Shown piece after piece: positions 53,667 through 63,106 of a stretch of DNA of 64,000 bases. The position numbers were made by a program, and so were the translations under genes. This stretch comes from Streptomyces sp. XD-27. GTDB taxonomy: Bacteria; Actinomycetota; Actinomycetes; Streptomycetales; Streptomycetaceae. The stretch covers positions 4,774,001 to 4,838,000 of the forward strand of contig NZ_CP130713.1 in the NCBI RefSeq assembly GCF_030553055.1. Direction: 5' to 3'. The notes under the pieces are model-generated. The model ran no database searches and was not told the origin of the DNA. It was given only the letters and a program-made list of their open reading frames with translations. Every line of letters begins with the position of its first letter. The stretch's first letter is position 1.

Positions 53667-54500
53667 TCAGCCCAGGAGGAGCCCCTCGGGCGCCTCGACC
53701 GGGACGGTGGCGGAGGAATCCGGTACGGGGGCCTTCACCTTGACGCCGAAGCCGGACAGGTCCATCGTGATCCGCCCCGTCATGTCGCCCATGTGCCAGG
53801 ACATCCGGGCCCGCACCAGCCGCCCTTTGCCGTCCACCCACGCGTCGGCGACCACGGGCAGGTCCTTGCCCTGCTTCTGCCGGAGCGCGTCGAGCTTGCC
53901 GCGGGTGGTGGCCTCCAGCCGCATCGACAGTGTGGCGTGGTCGAGCGTGCCGGTGTAGCGGGTGGTGGCGGCCCCGCCGATCTTCTCGCTGCCCTTCTCG
54001 GCCACATGGCGCATGGTCGAGATCTGGCGCAGCACGTGCTCGGGGTCGTTGAGCGGAGCCCGGAGCATGAAGTGCGCCTTGGCCTGGTCGCGGTCGACGA
54101 CCGCCCACTTCTTCTTGCCGAGGTCGTCCAGGGGCCGCAGGTAGACCTTCCCGCCGCCGAAGATCTCGTCCACGTGGTCGATCTCCCCGCCGGGGGACTC
54201 CACGGACAGCTTCCCCTTGTCGCCGGCCATGTCGAAGGGGCCCGCGACGGAGATGGTGAGCGTGCTGCCCTGGCTGGTGAGCCGAATCGTTTCGTCGATC
54301 CGGGCGCTGCCGTCCGCGCTCTTGGCGGCAGCCCTGCTGACGGGCGTGTCGGGCACCTTCACCGGTCGCTCCGAGGGCGTCGGCGTGCTCTTCGGCTTGG
54401 CCCCGTCGTCGTCCCCGCCCGCGGAACAGGCCGCGACGGAGGCGAGCAGGGCGGCGGCGAGTAGCGTGCTGGTGCCGGCGGTGACGGTGGAGCGGCGCAC
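53667..54500 (-). CDS. LppX/LprG-type lipoprotein of unknown ligand
   Basis: 277 aa from a GTG at 54500 with GGGGGA a few bases upstream. Signal peptide with lipobox VAAC (Cys near 22), then a Thr/Pro-rich linker and a beta-rich domain of about 220 residues with GKVYLR, KKWAVVDRD and TTRYTGTLD, reminiscent of lipoproteins that carry lipids or sense wall state. No family assigned with certainty. Divergent from glmS; convergent with the exporter, 38 bp apart. Confidence 0.75.
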   Translation of the reverse strand: MRRSTVTAGTSTLLAAALLASVAACSAGGDDDGAKPKSTPTPSERPVKVPDTPVSRAAAKSADGSARIDETIRLTSQGSTLTISVAGPFDMAGDKGKLSVESPGGEIDHVDEIFGGGKVYLRPLDDLGKKKWAVVDRDQAKAHFMLRAPLNDPEHVLRQISTMRHVAEKGSEKIGGAATTRYTGTLDHATLSMRLEATTRGKLDALRQKQGKDLPVVADAWVDGKGRLVRARMSWHMGDMTGRITMDLSGFGVKVKAPVPDSSATVPVEAPEGLLLG

Positions 54501-54617
54501 ATTTCCCCCAAGCGGACGCGACGGATTCGGCCATGGGCCGCACGCGCGCATTATGCACCCGCGGACGACACGAGGGCGGTGGTCATCCGGCACCGGGGCG
54601 AGCCGTACGCTGCGTCC

Positions 54618-56465
54618 ATGTGCGGAATCGTTGGTTATGTGGGAGGGCAGTCCGCCCTCGATGTCGTCCTCGCCGGCCTCAAGCGGCTCGAATACCGCGG
54701 CTACGACTCGGCCGGGGTGGCGGTCCTCGCGGACGGCGGGCTCGCCGCCGCCAAGAAGGCGGGCAAGCTCGCCAACCTGGACAAGGAGCTGGCCGACCGG
54801 CCGCTGCCCACCGGCGGCACCGGCATCGGCCACACCCGGTGGGCCACCCACGGCGGGCCGACGGACGCCAACGCCCACCCGCACCTGGACAACGCCGGGC
54901 GGGTCGCGGTCGTCCACAACGGCATCATCGAGAACTTCGCCGCCCTGCGCGCCGAACTGACCGACCGCGGGCACGAGTTGGCGTCCGAGACCGACACCGA
55001 GGTCGTGGCGCACCTGCTGGCCGAGTCGTTCTCCTCCTGCGGCGACCTCGCCGAGGCGATGCGGCAGGTCTGCCGCCGGCTGGACGGCGCGTTCACGCTG
55101 GTCGCCGTGCACGCCGACGCCCCCGACGTGGTGGTCGGCGCGCGCCGCAACTCGCCGCTGGTGGTCGGTGTCGGCGAGGACGAGGCGTTCCTCGCCTCCG
55201 ACGTCGCCGCGTTCATCGCGCACACCCGCGAGGCCATCGAGCTGGGTCAGGACCAGGTCGTCGAGCTGCGCCGGGACGGGGTGACCGTCACCGACTTCGA
55301 CGGCGCGCCCGCCGACGTCCGGCACTACCACGTGGACTGGGACGCCTCCGCCGCCGAGAAGGGCGGCTACGACTACTTCATGCTCAAGGAGATCGCCGAG
55401 CAGCCGAAGGCCGTGGCCGACACGCTGCTGGGCCGGATCGACGCCTCGGGCTCGCTGTCGCTGGACGAGATCCGCATCCCGGTCTCCGTGCTGCGCGAGG
55501 TCGACAAGGTCGTCATCGTGGCGTGCGGTACGGCGTACCACGCGGGCATGATCGCCAAGTACGCCATCGAGCACTGGACGCGCATCCCGTGCGAGACGGA
55601 GCTGGCCAGCGAGTTCCGCTACCGGGACCCGATCCTGGACTCCCGCACCCTGGTCGTCGCCATCTCGCAGTCCGGCGAGACGATGGACACGCTGATGGCG
55701 CTGCGGCACGCCCGCGAGCAGGGCGCGAAGGTGCTCGCCATCTGCAACACCAACGGCTCGACGATTCCGCGCGAGTCGGACGCCGTGCTGTACACGCACG
55801 CGGGCCCGGAGGTCGCCGTGGCCTCCACCAAGGCGTTCCTCACCCAGCTCGTCGCCTGCTACCTGGTGGCCCTGTACCTCGGCCAGGTACGCGGCACCAA
55901 GTGGGGCGACGAGGTCCAGGCGGTGATCCGCGAGCTGTCGGAGATCGGCACCCAGGTGGACCAGGTGCTGGAGACGATGGAGCCGGTACGGGAGCTCGCG
56001 CGCACCCTGGCGGAGAAGAACACCGTGCTGTTCCTGGGCCGCCACGTGGGCTACCCGGTGGCCCTGGAGGGCGCGCTCAAGCTCAAGGAGCTGGCGTACA
56101 TGCACGCCGAGGGCTTCGCGGCGGGCGAGCTGAAGCACGGCCCGATCGCGCTCATCGAGGAGGACCTGCCGGTGGTGGTCGTGGTGCCGTCGCCGCGCGG
56201 GCGGTCCGTCCTGCACGACAAGATCGTCTCCAACATCCAGGAGATCCGGGCCCGCGGCGCCCGCACGATCGTCATCGCCGAGCGCGGCGATGCGGCGGTG
56301 GCCCCGTACGCCGACCACCTGATCGAGATCCCGCCCACCCCGACCCTGCTCCAGCCGCTGGTGGCGACCGTGCCGCTCCAGGTCTTCGCGTGCGAGCTGG
56401 CCACGGCCCGCGGCAACGAGGTGGACCAGCCGCGGAACCTGGCGAAGTCGGTGACGGTGGAGTGA
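54618..56465 (+). CDS. glmS: Glutamine-fructose-6-phosphate aminotransferase
   Basis: 615 aa. ATG at 54618 places Cys2 (MCGIVGYVG) as the N-terminal nucleophile after methionine removal; upstream starts are ruled out for that reason. Glutaminase domain (to about 225) with GHTRWATHG; two SIS domains with the sugar-phosphate site SQSGET and the C-terminal [10 protein letters not shown]. Supplies glucosamine-6-P to glmM. Streptomyces often has a second copy. Confidence 0.98.
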   Translation: MCGIVGYVGGQSALDVVLAGLKRLEYRGYDSAGVAVLADGGLAAAKKAGKLANLDKELADRPLPTGGTGIGHTRWATHGGPTDANAHPHLDNAGRVAVVHNGIIENFAALRAELTDRGHELASETDTEVVAHLLAESFSSCGDLAEAMRQVCRRLDGAFTLVAVHADAPDVVVGARRNSPLVVGVGEDEAFLASDVAAFIAHTREAIELGQDQVVELRRDGVTVTDFDGAPADVRHYHVDWDASAAEKGGYDYFMLKEIAEQPKAVADTLLGRIDASGSLSLDEIRIPVSVLREVDKVVIVACGTAYHAGMIAKYAIEHWTRIPCETELASEFRYRDPILDSRTLVVAISQSGETMDTLMALRHAREQGAKVLAICNTNGSTIPRESDAVLYTHAGPEVAVASTKAFLTQLVACYLVALYLGQVRGTKWGDEVQAVIRELSEIGTQVDQVLETMEPVRELARTLAEKNTVLFLGRHVGYPVALEGALKLKELAYMHAEGFAAGELKHGPIALIEEDLPVVVVVPSPRGRSVLHDKIVSNIQEIRARGARTIVIAERGDAAVAPYADHLIEIPPTPTLLQPLVATVPLQVFACELATARGNEVDQPRNLAKSVTVE

Positions 56466-56480
56466 GGCCGGGAGCGCGTA

Positions 56481-56510
56481 CGGGGACGGGGACGGGTACG
56501 GGTACGGGAG
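56481..56510 (+). repeat. Five G-rich hexamers before acpS
   Basis: Units CGGGGA x2, CGGGTA x2, CGGGAG, ending 8 bp before the acpS GTG and so overlapping its ribosome-binding region. Confidence 0.7.
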
Positions 56511-56517
56511 CAGGCGC

Positions 56518-56886
56518 GTGATCATCGGGGTCGGCATCGACGTCGCCGAGATCGACCGCTTCGCGGACGCGATGGAGCGGACGCCGTCCATGGCGGAGCG
56601 GCTGTTCCTGGAACGGGAGCTGTTCCTGCCGAGCGGCGAGCGGCGCGGCATCGCGTCGCTGGCCGTCCGCTTCGCCGCGAAGGAGGCCGTGGCCAAGGCC
56701 CTGGGCGCGCCGGGCGGCCTGCACTGGACGGACGCCGAGGTGGTGACGGAGGACAGCGGCCGCCCGCGACTCGCCGTCCGCGGCACGGTGGCCGCGCGCG
56801 CGGCGGAACTGGGCGTACGGCACTGGCACGTCTCGCTGAGCCATGACGCGGGGGTCGCGTCGGCGGTGGTGATCGCGGAGGGGTAG
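56518..56886 (+). CDS. acpS: Holo-[acyl-carrier-protein] synthase
   Basis: 122 aa. Transfers phosphopantetheine from CoA to ACP of fatty-acid synthase. [12 protein letters not shown] (Asp at position 8) and [12 protein letters not shown] motifs with the Mg and CoA residues; HVSLSHDAG at the C-terminal side. GTG start 52 bp after glmS. Its CoA supplier coaA is a near neighbour. Confidence 0.96.
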   Translation: MIIGVGIDVAEIDRFADAMERTPSMAERLFLERELFLPSGERRGIASLAVRFAAKEAVAKALGAPGGLHWTDAEVVTEDSGRPRLAVRGTVAARAAELGVRHWHVSLSHDAGVASAVVIAEG

Positions 56887-56920
56887 CCGTAGCGCCTGCC
56901 GACGTGGGCTGCTGTCCCAG

Positions 56921-56944
56921 GTGCCGGTGCCGGTGCCGGTGCCG
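56921..56944 (+). repeat. GTGCCG hexamer repeat
   Basis: Four perfect copies between acpS and nnr. Low-complexity, no function seen. Confidence 0.7.
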
Positions 56945-56998
56945 TGCCCCGGCGCGTCCCCTCCCGCCGTTCGGCGGCCGACCGCCGGTGGCGGCGAA

Positions 56999-57016
56999 GG
57001 GCTCCGGGCGGAGCCC
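56999..57016. terminator. Small hairpin between convergent acpS and nnr
   Basis: GGGCTCC (56999-57005) / GGAGCCC (57010-57016), loop GGGC, followed by CCGTTT. Weak terminator candidate. Confidence 0.45.
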
Positions 57017-57086
57017 CCGTTTCGGGAAGGGGCGGGGCAGGGGAGAGCCCCCGAGACGGGGCACCCCAGGGTCGCGGCCCGCGCGG

Positions 57087-58532
57087 TCAGGCCGAGGCGA
57101 CCTCGGCCCACGCGTCGGCGAGGGCGGTGGCCACCTCGTACGCGGTGATCGGGGCGCCCGGGCGGCCCGTCGCGCGGCGGGCGGCCAGGCCGTGCAGGTA
57201 CGCGCCCGCCGACGCCGCCTCGCGCGGGTTCAGGCCCGTGGCCAGCAGCGAGCCCGTCAGGCCGGACAGCACGTCCCCGCTGCCCGCCGTCGCCAGCCAG
57301 CCGGTTCCCGTCGGGTTGACCCGTACCGGGCCGCCGTCCGCGGCGGCGACCAGCGTCGTGGAACCCTTGAGCAGCGCGGTCGCGGCGAAGCGGTCGGCCA
57401 GCGCCCGCACCGACCGCAGCCGGTTGGCCTCGACGTCCTCGCGCGAGGTGCCCAGCAGCGCCGCCGCCTCTCCGGCGTGCGGGGTGAGCAGCGTCGGCGC
57501 CGTCCGCGCCAGGTCGGGCGGCAGCAGCCGCAGCCCGTCGGCGTCGACGAGTACGGGCACGTCGGAGGCCAGGACGTCCTCCAGCGCCTGCCGTGCGACC
57601 GCGCCGTCGCCGAGCCCGGGGCCGACCACCCACGCCTGTACCCGGCCCGCCTTGTGCGGCGGCCCGGCGTGGACGAGCGTCTCGGGGAACCGGGCGATCA
57701 CCGCGTCCGCCGCCGGGCCGACGTACCGCACCGCACCGGCGCCGCCGCGCAGCGCGCCCGCGACCGCGAGCACCGCGGCACCGGGGTAGCGCGCCGAACC
57801 GGCGACCACGCCGACCACGCCCCGCCGGTACTTGTCGCTCTCCGCCGCCGGTCGCGGCAGCAGCTCGGCGACGTCCGCGTGGTGCAGCGCCTCCACGTCC
57901 GCGGTCGGCGGCAGCCATGGTGCGAGCCCGATGTCGACCAGCCGCAGCGCCCCGGCGTACTCGCGCGCGGGGTCGATCAGCAGGCCCGGTTTGTACGTGC
58001 CGAAGGTGACCGTCACATCGGCGCGGACGGCGGCGCCGGGCGTCTCGCCGCTGTCGGCGTCCACGCCGCTGGGCAGGTCGGTGGCGACGAGGACGCCCCG
58101 TACGGCCCGCACCAGGCGCTCGGCGTCGGGGCGCAGCCCGCCCTTGCCGCCGATGCCGACGATGCCGTCGACGACGAGGTCGGCGCGGCCGACGGCGGTG
58201 AGGGCGTCGAGCGAGTCGGCGGGGACGCTCCGGCCGCCCGCCCCGCGCAGGGCCCGCAGTCCGCCCGCGTGTGCCCGCTCCGGCGCGAGCAGCACGGCGG
58301 TGACCCCGGCGCCGCGCCGGGCCAGCAGCGCGCCCGCGTAGAGCGCGTCGCCGCCGTTGTCGCCGCTGCCGACGAGGAGCGCGACCCGTGCCCCGTAGAC
58401 CCGGCCCAGCAGTTCGGCGCAGACGGCCGCCAGCCCGGCGGCGGCCCGCCGCATCAGCGTGCCCTCCGGCAGACGGGCCATCAGCGCCCGCTCGGCGGCC
58501 CGTACGGTCTCGACGCGGTATCCGGTCCTCAT
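57087..58532 (-). CDS. nnr: Bifunctional NAD(P)HX epimerase/dehydratase
   Basis: 481 aa. Repairs hydrated NADH/NADPH. N-terminal YjeF epimerase domain (1-215: GSGDNGGDALYAGALLARRG, ATDLPSGVDADSG) fused to a ribokinase-fold ADP-dependent dehydratase (about 220-481: LTPHAGEAAALLG and GSGDVLSGL). ATG at 58532 is chosen; an upstream ATG adds six residues. Full-length fusion as in E. coli; convergent with acpS, divergent from alr. Confidence 0.95.
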   Translation of the reverse strand: MRTGYRVETVRAAERALMARLPEGTLMRRAAAGLAAVCAELLGRVYGARVALLVGSGDNGGDALYAGALLARRGAGVTAVLLAPERAHAGGLRALRGAGGRSVPADSLDALTAVGRADLVVDGIVGIGGKGGLRPDAERLVRAVRGVLVATDLPSGVDADSGETPGAAVRADVTVTFGTYKPGLLIDPAREYAGALRLVDIGLAPWLPPTADVEALHHADVAELLPRPAAESDKYRRGVVGVVAGSARYPGAAVLAVAGALRGGAGAVRYVGPAADAVIARFPETLVHAGPPHKAGRVQAWVVGPGLGDGAVARQALEDVLASDVPVLVDADGLRLLPPDLARTAPTLLTPHAGEAAALLGTSREDVEANRLRSVRALADRFAATALLKGSTTLVAAADGGPVRVNPTGTGWLATAGSGDVLSGLTGSLLATGLNPREAASAGAYLHGLAARRATGRPGAPITAYEVATALADAWAEVASA

Positions 58533-58737
58533 GGGCACCAGTGTCTCCAATGGGCTGCCGGGGTAGGCCCCAAGAAACTCGGCGAGGCTCAGCGGGTCTT
58601 GAAGGAGTTGTCGCCCCGGCGCCCCGCGTGACCGCTGTCATGCCCACCCGGGGTGATCGAAAGGTGGAGCACCTGGTCCGGGGCCCGCCCGGACGCCCGG
58701 GCCCGGATCCCGGCCGCGCCCTGAGACACTGGCGGGG

Positions 58738-59952
58738 ATGACTACGAACTCCGGAGGTAGCGCCTCCGCCTCCGTCGCCGGCGCGGCCGCCGCCCCGGGC
58801 GCGCCGGCCACCCCGGGCGCGCCCGCCCCGCGCGCCCGTGCCGAGATCGACCTGGCCGCGCTGCGGGCCAACGTCCGGGCGCTGCGGGAGCGGGCGTCGG
58901 GCGCCGAGCTGATGGCCGTGGTGAAGTCGGACGCGTACGGGCACGGCGCGGTCCGCTGCGGCCGCGCGGCGCGGGAGGCCGGGGCGGCGTGGCTGGGCAC
59001 CGCGACCCCCGAGGAGGCGCTCGCGCTCCGGGCCGCGGGCGACCGGGGACGGCTGATGTGCTGGCTGTGGACGCCGGGCGGCCCCTGGCGGGAGGCCATC
59101 GAGGCGGACATCGACGTGTCGGTCAGCGGGATGTGGGCGCTGCGCGAGGTCACCGCCGCCGCCCGCGCCGCCGGCCGTACCGCCCGGATCCAGCTCAAGG
59201 CCGATACCGGGCTGGGGCGCAGCGGGTGCCAGCCCGCCGACTGGGCCGAGCTCGTCGCCGCCGCCCGCGCCGCCGAGGCCGAGGGCACCGTCCGCGTCAC
59301 CGGCCTGTGGTCGCACTTCGCCTGCGCCGACGAGCCGGGGCACCCGTCCATCGAGGCCCAGCTCACCGCGTTCCGGGAGATGACCGCGTACGCCGAGGGC
59401 CAGGGCGTCGCCCCGGAGGTCCGGCACCTCGCCAACTCCCCGGCGACGCTCACCCTCCCGCAGTCGCACTTCGACCTCGTACGGACCGGGATCGCCTGCT
59501 ACGGCGTCTCGCCGAGCCCCGAGATCGGCGACCCCGCCGACTTCGGCCTGCGCCCGGTCATGACGCTCACCGCCGCCCTCGCCCTGGTCAAGCGGGTGCC
59601 GGGCGGCCACGGCGTCTCCTACGGCCACCACTACACCACCCCCGGCGAGACCACCCTCGCCCTCGTGCCCGTCGGCTACGCGGACGGCATCCCGCGCCAC
59701 GCCTCGGGCACCGGCCCGGTGCTCGTCGCGGGCAAGTGGCGGACCATCGCGGGCCGGGTGGCGATGGACCAGTTCGTCGTGGACCTGGGCGGCGACAGCG
59801 CCGCGCCCGGCGACGAGGCGGTGCTCTTCGGCCCCGGCGACCGGGGTGAGCCGACGGCCGAGGACTGGGCCCGCGCCGTCGGTACGATCGCGTACGAGAT
59901 CGTCACCCGGATCGGCGCCCGGGTGCCGCGCGTCTACGTCGACGAGCGCTGA
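58738..59952 (+). CDS. alr: Alanine racemase
   Basis: 404 aa. PLP enzyme making D-alanine for peptidoglycan. PLP-binding Lys in MAVVKSDAYGHG (about 60-71), catalytic Tyr in GVSYGHHYTT. The first 33 residues are Ala/Pro/Ser-rich and not conserved. ATG with GGCGGGG upstream. The MurF/Ddl partners are elsewhere. Confidence 0.97.
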   Translation: MTTNSGGSASASVAGAAAAPGAPATPGAPAPRARAEIDLAALRANVRALRERASGAELMAVVKSDAYGHGAVRCGRAAREAGAAWLGTATPEEALALRAAGDRGRLMCWLWTPGGPWREAIEADIDVSVSGMWALREVTAAARAAGRTARIQLKADTGLGRSGCQPADWAELVAAARAAEAEGTVRVTGLWSHFACADEPGHPSIEAQLTAFREMTAYAEGQGVAPEVRHLANSPATLTLPQSHFDLVRTGIACYGVSPSPEIGDPADFGLRPVMTLTAALALVKRVPGGHGVSYGHHYTTPGETTLALVPVGYADGIPRHASGTGPVLVAGKWRTIAGRVAMDQFVVDLGGDSAAPGDEAVLFGPGDRGEPTAEDWARAVGTIAYEIVTRIGARVPRVYVDER

Positions 59953-60126
59953 GACGTCCGCCGACACGGGCGTCGGCACGGGGCGTCGTGAGGCTCGTCC
60001 GAGGCGCATGCCCGAGGCGGCTGTTCGAGGCATGGGCGCACTGGGCACGGGCAGGGCACGGGGCAGAACCCAGGCGCACTGGGTACGGCACGGGGCACGG
60101 CACGCGAGCATGGGGACGTGAAGGGC

Positions 60127-61362
60127 ATGGGCGAGACCACGGCCGGGGCACCGGCGGTGAACGGCGGCGGCTGGCGGCGCGGCGCGGGCCTCGCCGGTGC
60201 CGCGCTGGGCGTCGTCGCGGCGGGCGCGGCGGCCGGTGTCGCGCTGGAGCGGCTGACGGTCGGCCGCGACGTACGGCGGAAGGCGCGACTGGCCCTGGAC
60301 GCGGAGGGCCCGTTCGGCACGCTCCGCGGTACCCCGGGCACCGCGGTCGCCGACGACGGCACCGAGCTGCACTACGAGGTCGAGGAGGCCCCGGCGCCGG
60401 AGCCGCCCGCGCCGTCCCTCACCACCCGGCTCTTCGGCCGCCGCGCCGCCGCCCCCGCCCCGCCCACGGTGGTGTTCAGCCACGGCTACTGCCTCGGCCA
60501 GGACTCCTGGCACTTCCAGCGCGCGGCGCTGCGCGGCCAGGTCCGCGCCGTCTACTGGGACCAGCGCAGCCACGCCCGGTCCGGGCGCGGCCACACCCAG
60601 CTCGACACGCGCGACCCGGTCAGCATCGACCAGCTCGGCCGCGACCTGAAGGCCGTCATCGACGCGGCGGCGCCCGAGGGCCCGCTGGTGCTGGTGGGCC
60701 ACTCCATGGGCGGCATGACGATGATGGCGCTGGCCGCGCAGTACCCGGAGCTGGTGCGCGAGCGCGTGGCGGGCGTCGCCCTCGTCGGCACCTCGGCGGG
60801 CGAGCTCGCCGAGGTCAGCTTCGGGCTGCCGGTGGCCGGGGTGAAGGCGGTCCGCCGCGTCCTGCCCGGCCTGCTGAGGGCCCTCGGCTCGCAGACGGAG
60901 CTCGTCGAACGGGGCCGCCGGGCCACCGCCGACCTCTTCGCCGGGCTGGTCAAGCGGTACTCGTTCGGGTCGAAAGACGTGGACCCGGCGGTGGCGCGCT
61001 TCGCGGAGCGGCTCATCGAGGCGACCCCGATCGACGTGGTCGCGGAGTTCTACCCGGCGTTCGTCGAGCACGACAAGTCGGAGGCGCTGGCCGTCTTCGA
61101 CGGGCTGCCGGTGCTGGTGCTCGCGGGCGACAAGGACCAGATCACCCCCAGCGGGCACAGCGAGGCGATCGCGGAGGCCCTGCCGGGCGCGGAGCTGGTC
61201 ATCGTCCCCGACGCCGGGCACCTGGTGATGCTGGAGCACCCCGAGGTGGTGGACGCGCACCTGGCCGACCTCCTCGCCCGGGCGGGCGTGGGCGCCGCGC
61301 AGGCGGCGGGAGCCGGTGCGGCCCCGCGCGCCGCCTCGTCCCCGTACCATCGGCGGGTATGA
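60127..61362 (+). CDS. Alpha/beta hydrolase, N-terminally membrane-anchored
   Basis: 411 aa from the ATG at 60127 (GTG at 60118 adds three residues; GGGGA lies 9 nt before the ATG). Hydrophobic Ala/Gly/Val segment at about 14-38. Catalytic Ser193 in GHSMGG, His in PDAGHLVMLEHPE, oxyanion HGY early (SHGYCLGQD). Likely an esterase or lipase-type hydrolase; substrate unknown. TGA overlaps the tsaE ATG (ATGA), so it is coupled to the tRNA-modification genes, an arrangement common in Streptomyces. Confidence 0.85.
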   Translation: MGETTAGAPAVNGGGWRRGAGLAGAALGVVAAGAAAGVALERLTVGRDVRRKARLALDAEGPFGTLRGTPGTAVADDGTELHYEVEEAPAPEPPAPSLTTRLFGRRAAAPAPPTVVFSHGYCLGQDSWHFQRAALRGQVRAVYWDQRSHARSGRGHTQLDTRDPVSIDQLGRDLKAVIDAAAPEGPLVLVGHSMGGMTMMALAAQYPELVRERVAGVALVGTSAGELAEVSFGLPVAGVKAVRRVLPGLLRALGSQTELVERGRRATADLFAGLVKRYSFGSKDVDPAVARFAERLIEATPIDVVAEFYPAFVEHDKSEALAVFDGLPVLVLAGDKDQITPSGHSEAIAEALPGAELVIVPDAGHLVMLEHPEVVDAHLADLLARAGVGAAQAAGAGAAPRAASSPYHRRV

Positions 61363-61946
61363 AGGACCCGCGCACCGCACCGACGCTCGCCACCCCCGTC
61401 CCCACCGCCGCGGCCGTCACGGCCCGGTTCTCGGTCAGTACGGCCGAGGAGATGCGGGACCTGGGCCGCAGGCTCGCGAAGCTGCTGCGCCCCGGCGACC
61501 TGGTGCTGCTCACCGGCGAGCTCGGCGCGGGCAAGACGACGCTCACCCGCGGCCTCGGCGAGGGGCTGGGCGTCCGCGGCGCCGTCACCTCGCCGACCTT
61601 CGTCATCGCCCGCGTCCACCCGTCCCTCGTCGACGGTCCGCCGCTGGTCCACGTCGACGCGTACCGCCTCGGCGGCGGCCTGGACGAGATGGAGGACCTC
61701 GACCTCGACGTGTCGCTGCCGGATTCGGTGGTGGCCGTCGAGTGGGGCGACGGCAAGGTCGAGGAGCTCTCGGAGGACCGCCTGCACGTCGTCATCGCGC
61801 GCGCGGTGGGCTCGGACGCGGCCGCCGCCGCGAGTGCGGACGCGGCGCACGTGACCGACCCGAGCCCGGACGACGTACGCGAGGTGGCGGTGACCGGCGT
61901 CGGCGCGCGCTGGGCGACGGCGGACCTCTCCGTCCTGGCCGGGTGA
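61359..61946 (+). CDS. tsaE: tRNA t6A synthesis ATPase TsaE
   Basis: 195 aa. P-loop GELGAGKTT (about 50-58), TSPTFVIARVH, and HVDAYRLGG in the switch. Works with TsaB, TsaC and TsaD in threonylcarbamoyl modification of A37 in ANN-decoding tRNAs. N-terminal about 20 residues and an Ala/Asp-rich tail (after 145) are not conserved. ATGA overlap with the hydrolase gene. Confidence 0.95.
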   Translation: MKDPRTAPTLATPVPTAAAVTARFSVSTAEEMRDLGRRLAKLLRPGDLVLLTGELGAGKTTLTRGLGEGLGVRGAVTSPTFVIARVHPSLVDGPPLVHVDAYRLGGGLDEMEDLDLDVSLPDSVVAVEWGDGKVEELSEDRLHVVIARAVGSDAAAAASADAAHVTDPSPDDVREVAVTGVGARWATADLSVLAG

Positions 61947-62048
61947 CGGCCGGCGACACCCGAACAGCTCTCTCATAGTTTCCGACGAGCCGTCGGCAAG
62001 ATGTTGCGCGCGCGGTACCGAGCGTGGTCACATGGAGTGAGAGAGCGG

Positions 62049-62064
62049 GTTAGGCGTGCCTAAC
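62049..62064. promoter_or_regulatory. Iron-box-like palindrome GTTAGGC-GT-GCCTAAC
   Basis: Perfect 7+2+7 palindrome 25 bp upstream of a 57-aa gene. It resembles the DmdR/IdeR iron box (TTAGGTTAGG... type), so iron-dependent control is possible; the fit is partial. Confidence 0.45.
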
Positions 62065-62089
62065 TCTCGACTCCGAACAGGAGGCATCC

Positions 62090-62263
62090 ATGTCGGCGCA
62101 GAAGCCCCCCGCCGCCGTGCCGATCCGGCGAGGCGAGCAGCCGTCGATGCGTGATCTGCTGGCGTCCTGCGCGGCGGCGAACGCGGTCTCCACGCCACCG
62201 GAGGAGCAGTCGGAGCCGGTCGACGAGTGCCGCGACCACGACGAGGAACGGGACGCCGCGTAA
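62090..62263 (+). CDS. 57-aa hydrophilic small protein
   Basis: MSAQKPPAAVPIRRGEQPSM start; acidic end with ECRDHDEERDAA. Strong ribosome-binding site ACAGGAGG 5-6 nt before the ATG, and a palindromic operator-like site upstream, so it is very probably expressed. Two Cys, no membrane segment. No family recognised; small conserved proteins occur at this tsaE-tsaB position in Streptomyces. Confidence 0.7.
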   Translation: MSAQKPPAAVPIRRGEQPSMRDLLASCAAANAVSTPPEEQSEPVDECRDHDEERDAA

Positions 62264-62353
62264 GGCTTGCATGCGTGACGCTGACGCCGTGTAACGCCGA
62301 CGCCGGGTCACGCTGACGAGCGGTTCGCGCGCAGCGACGGCTGCCGGGACCGG

Positions 62354-62914
62354 TTACGGGACGACGACGACCTTGGTCTCGTTCGTCGCGAAGTCCCACA
62401 TCGCCGAGCCGTCCTCACGGCTCTGCCGGATGCCGCCCGTCCTCTTCCGCGCGTTCGGATTGGGTGTCGAGCCGTCCAGCGCCGAGCTGAACCCGAACAC
62501 TATCCCGCTCGCCTGGTGGAAGATCACGACGTGCTCGACCTGCACCCCGTCCGAGCCGACCAGGCCCGCCGACCGCGAGGTGACGCCGTACGCGCCGGGC
62601 TCCGGGTCCACCGAGCTGGGCGCGACCTTGAAGCTGCGCAGCGGCCGCTCGTCCGCGCCGACCAGCCACACCCGCTTCGCCTCCAGCGCGTAGACCACGC
62701 GCCGGCCGGTGCCCGAGTCGGCGGGCACCTTCTTCGGGTCCCGCCCTTCCTTCTCCTTGCCGCCCTCCTTGGGGCCGCTGCTGCGGGAGTCCGAGCGGGT
62801 CTGGGTGGGATGGTCCGGGGCGGTCGCGTTGGCCTGGTACGCCAGGAAGCCGACGGCGGCTATCGCCGCCGCGGTGAGTGCGGCCACGGCGGTCCCGGTG
62901 CTGCTGCGTGCCAC
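62354..62914 (-). CDS. Exported/anchored hypothetical protein
   Basis: 186 aa from a GTG at 62914 with AAAGGTGG 7-8 nt upstream. One N-terminal hydrophobic segment (GTAVAALTAAAIAAVGFLAY, about 6-25) acting as signal anchor, charged Lys/Glu/Asp linker (about 40-65), then a beta-rich domain with RRVVYALEAKRVWLV and HVVIFHQASGIVFGFS, patterns seen in uncharacterised L,D-transpeptidase-like or septum-associated anchored proteins of Streptomyces. No family assigned. Divergent from tsaB with 192 bp between. Confidence 0.75.
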   Translation of the reverse strand: MARSSTGTAVAALTAAAIAAVGFLAYQANATAPDHPTQTRSDSRSSGPKEGGKEKEGRDPKKVPADSGTGRRVVYALEAKRVWLVGADERPLRSFKVAPSSVDPEPGAYGVTSRSAGLVGSDGVQVEHVVIFHQASGIVFGFSSALDGSTPNPNARKRTGGIRQSREDGSAMWDFATNETKVVVVP

Positions 62915-63106
62915 GGCTGTGCCACCTTTCGTATGACCGTATTCCCGTATCCCGCGTCCCGTCACCGCGACCGTAGCACTCCACCCCTTGCGGTTCCGGT
63001 CCTCAAGTGCCGGACGGGCCGGAAAATCCAGCCCGTTGGGGTCGCCCGGACGGCCGTGGGGGAGAGGGCGGGACCGGCGGCCCGCCGGGCGCCGTAGGCT
63101 GGTCCC

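Noticed and set aside
56272..61380. 1702-codon open frame on the minus strand
   Set aside because: Crosses glmS, acpS, nnr, alr and the hydrolase in antisense or shifted frame; only an effect of high GC3.
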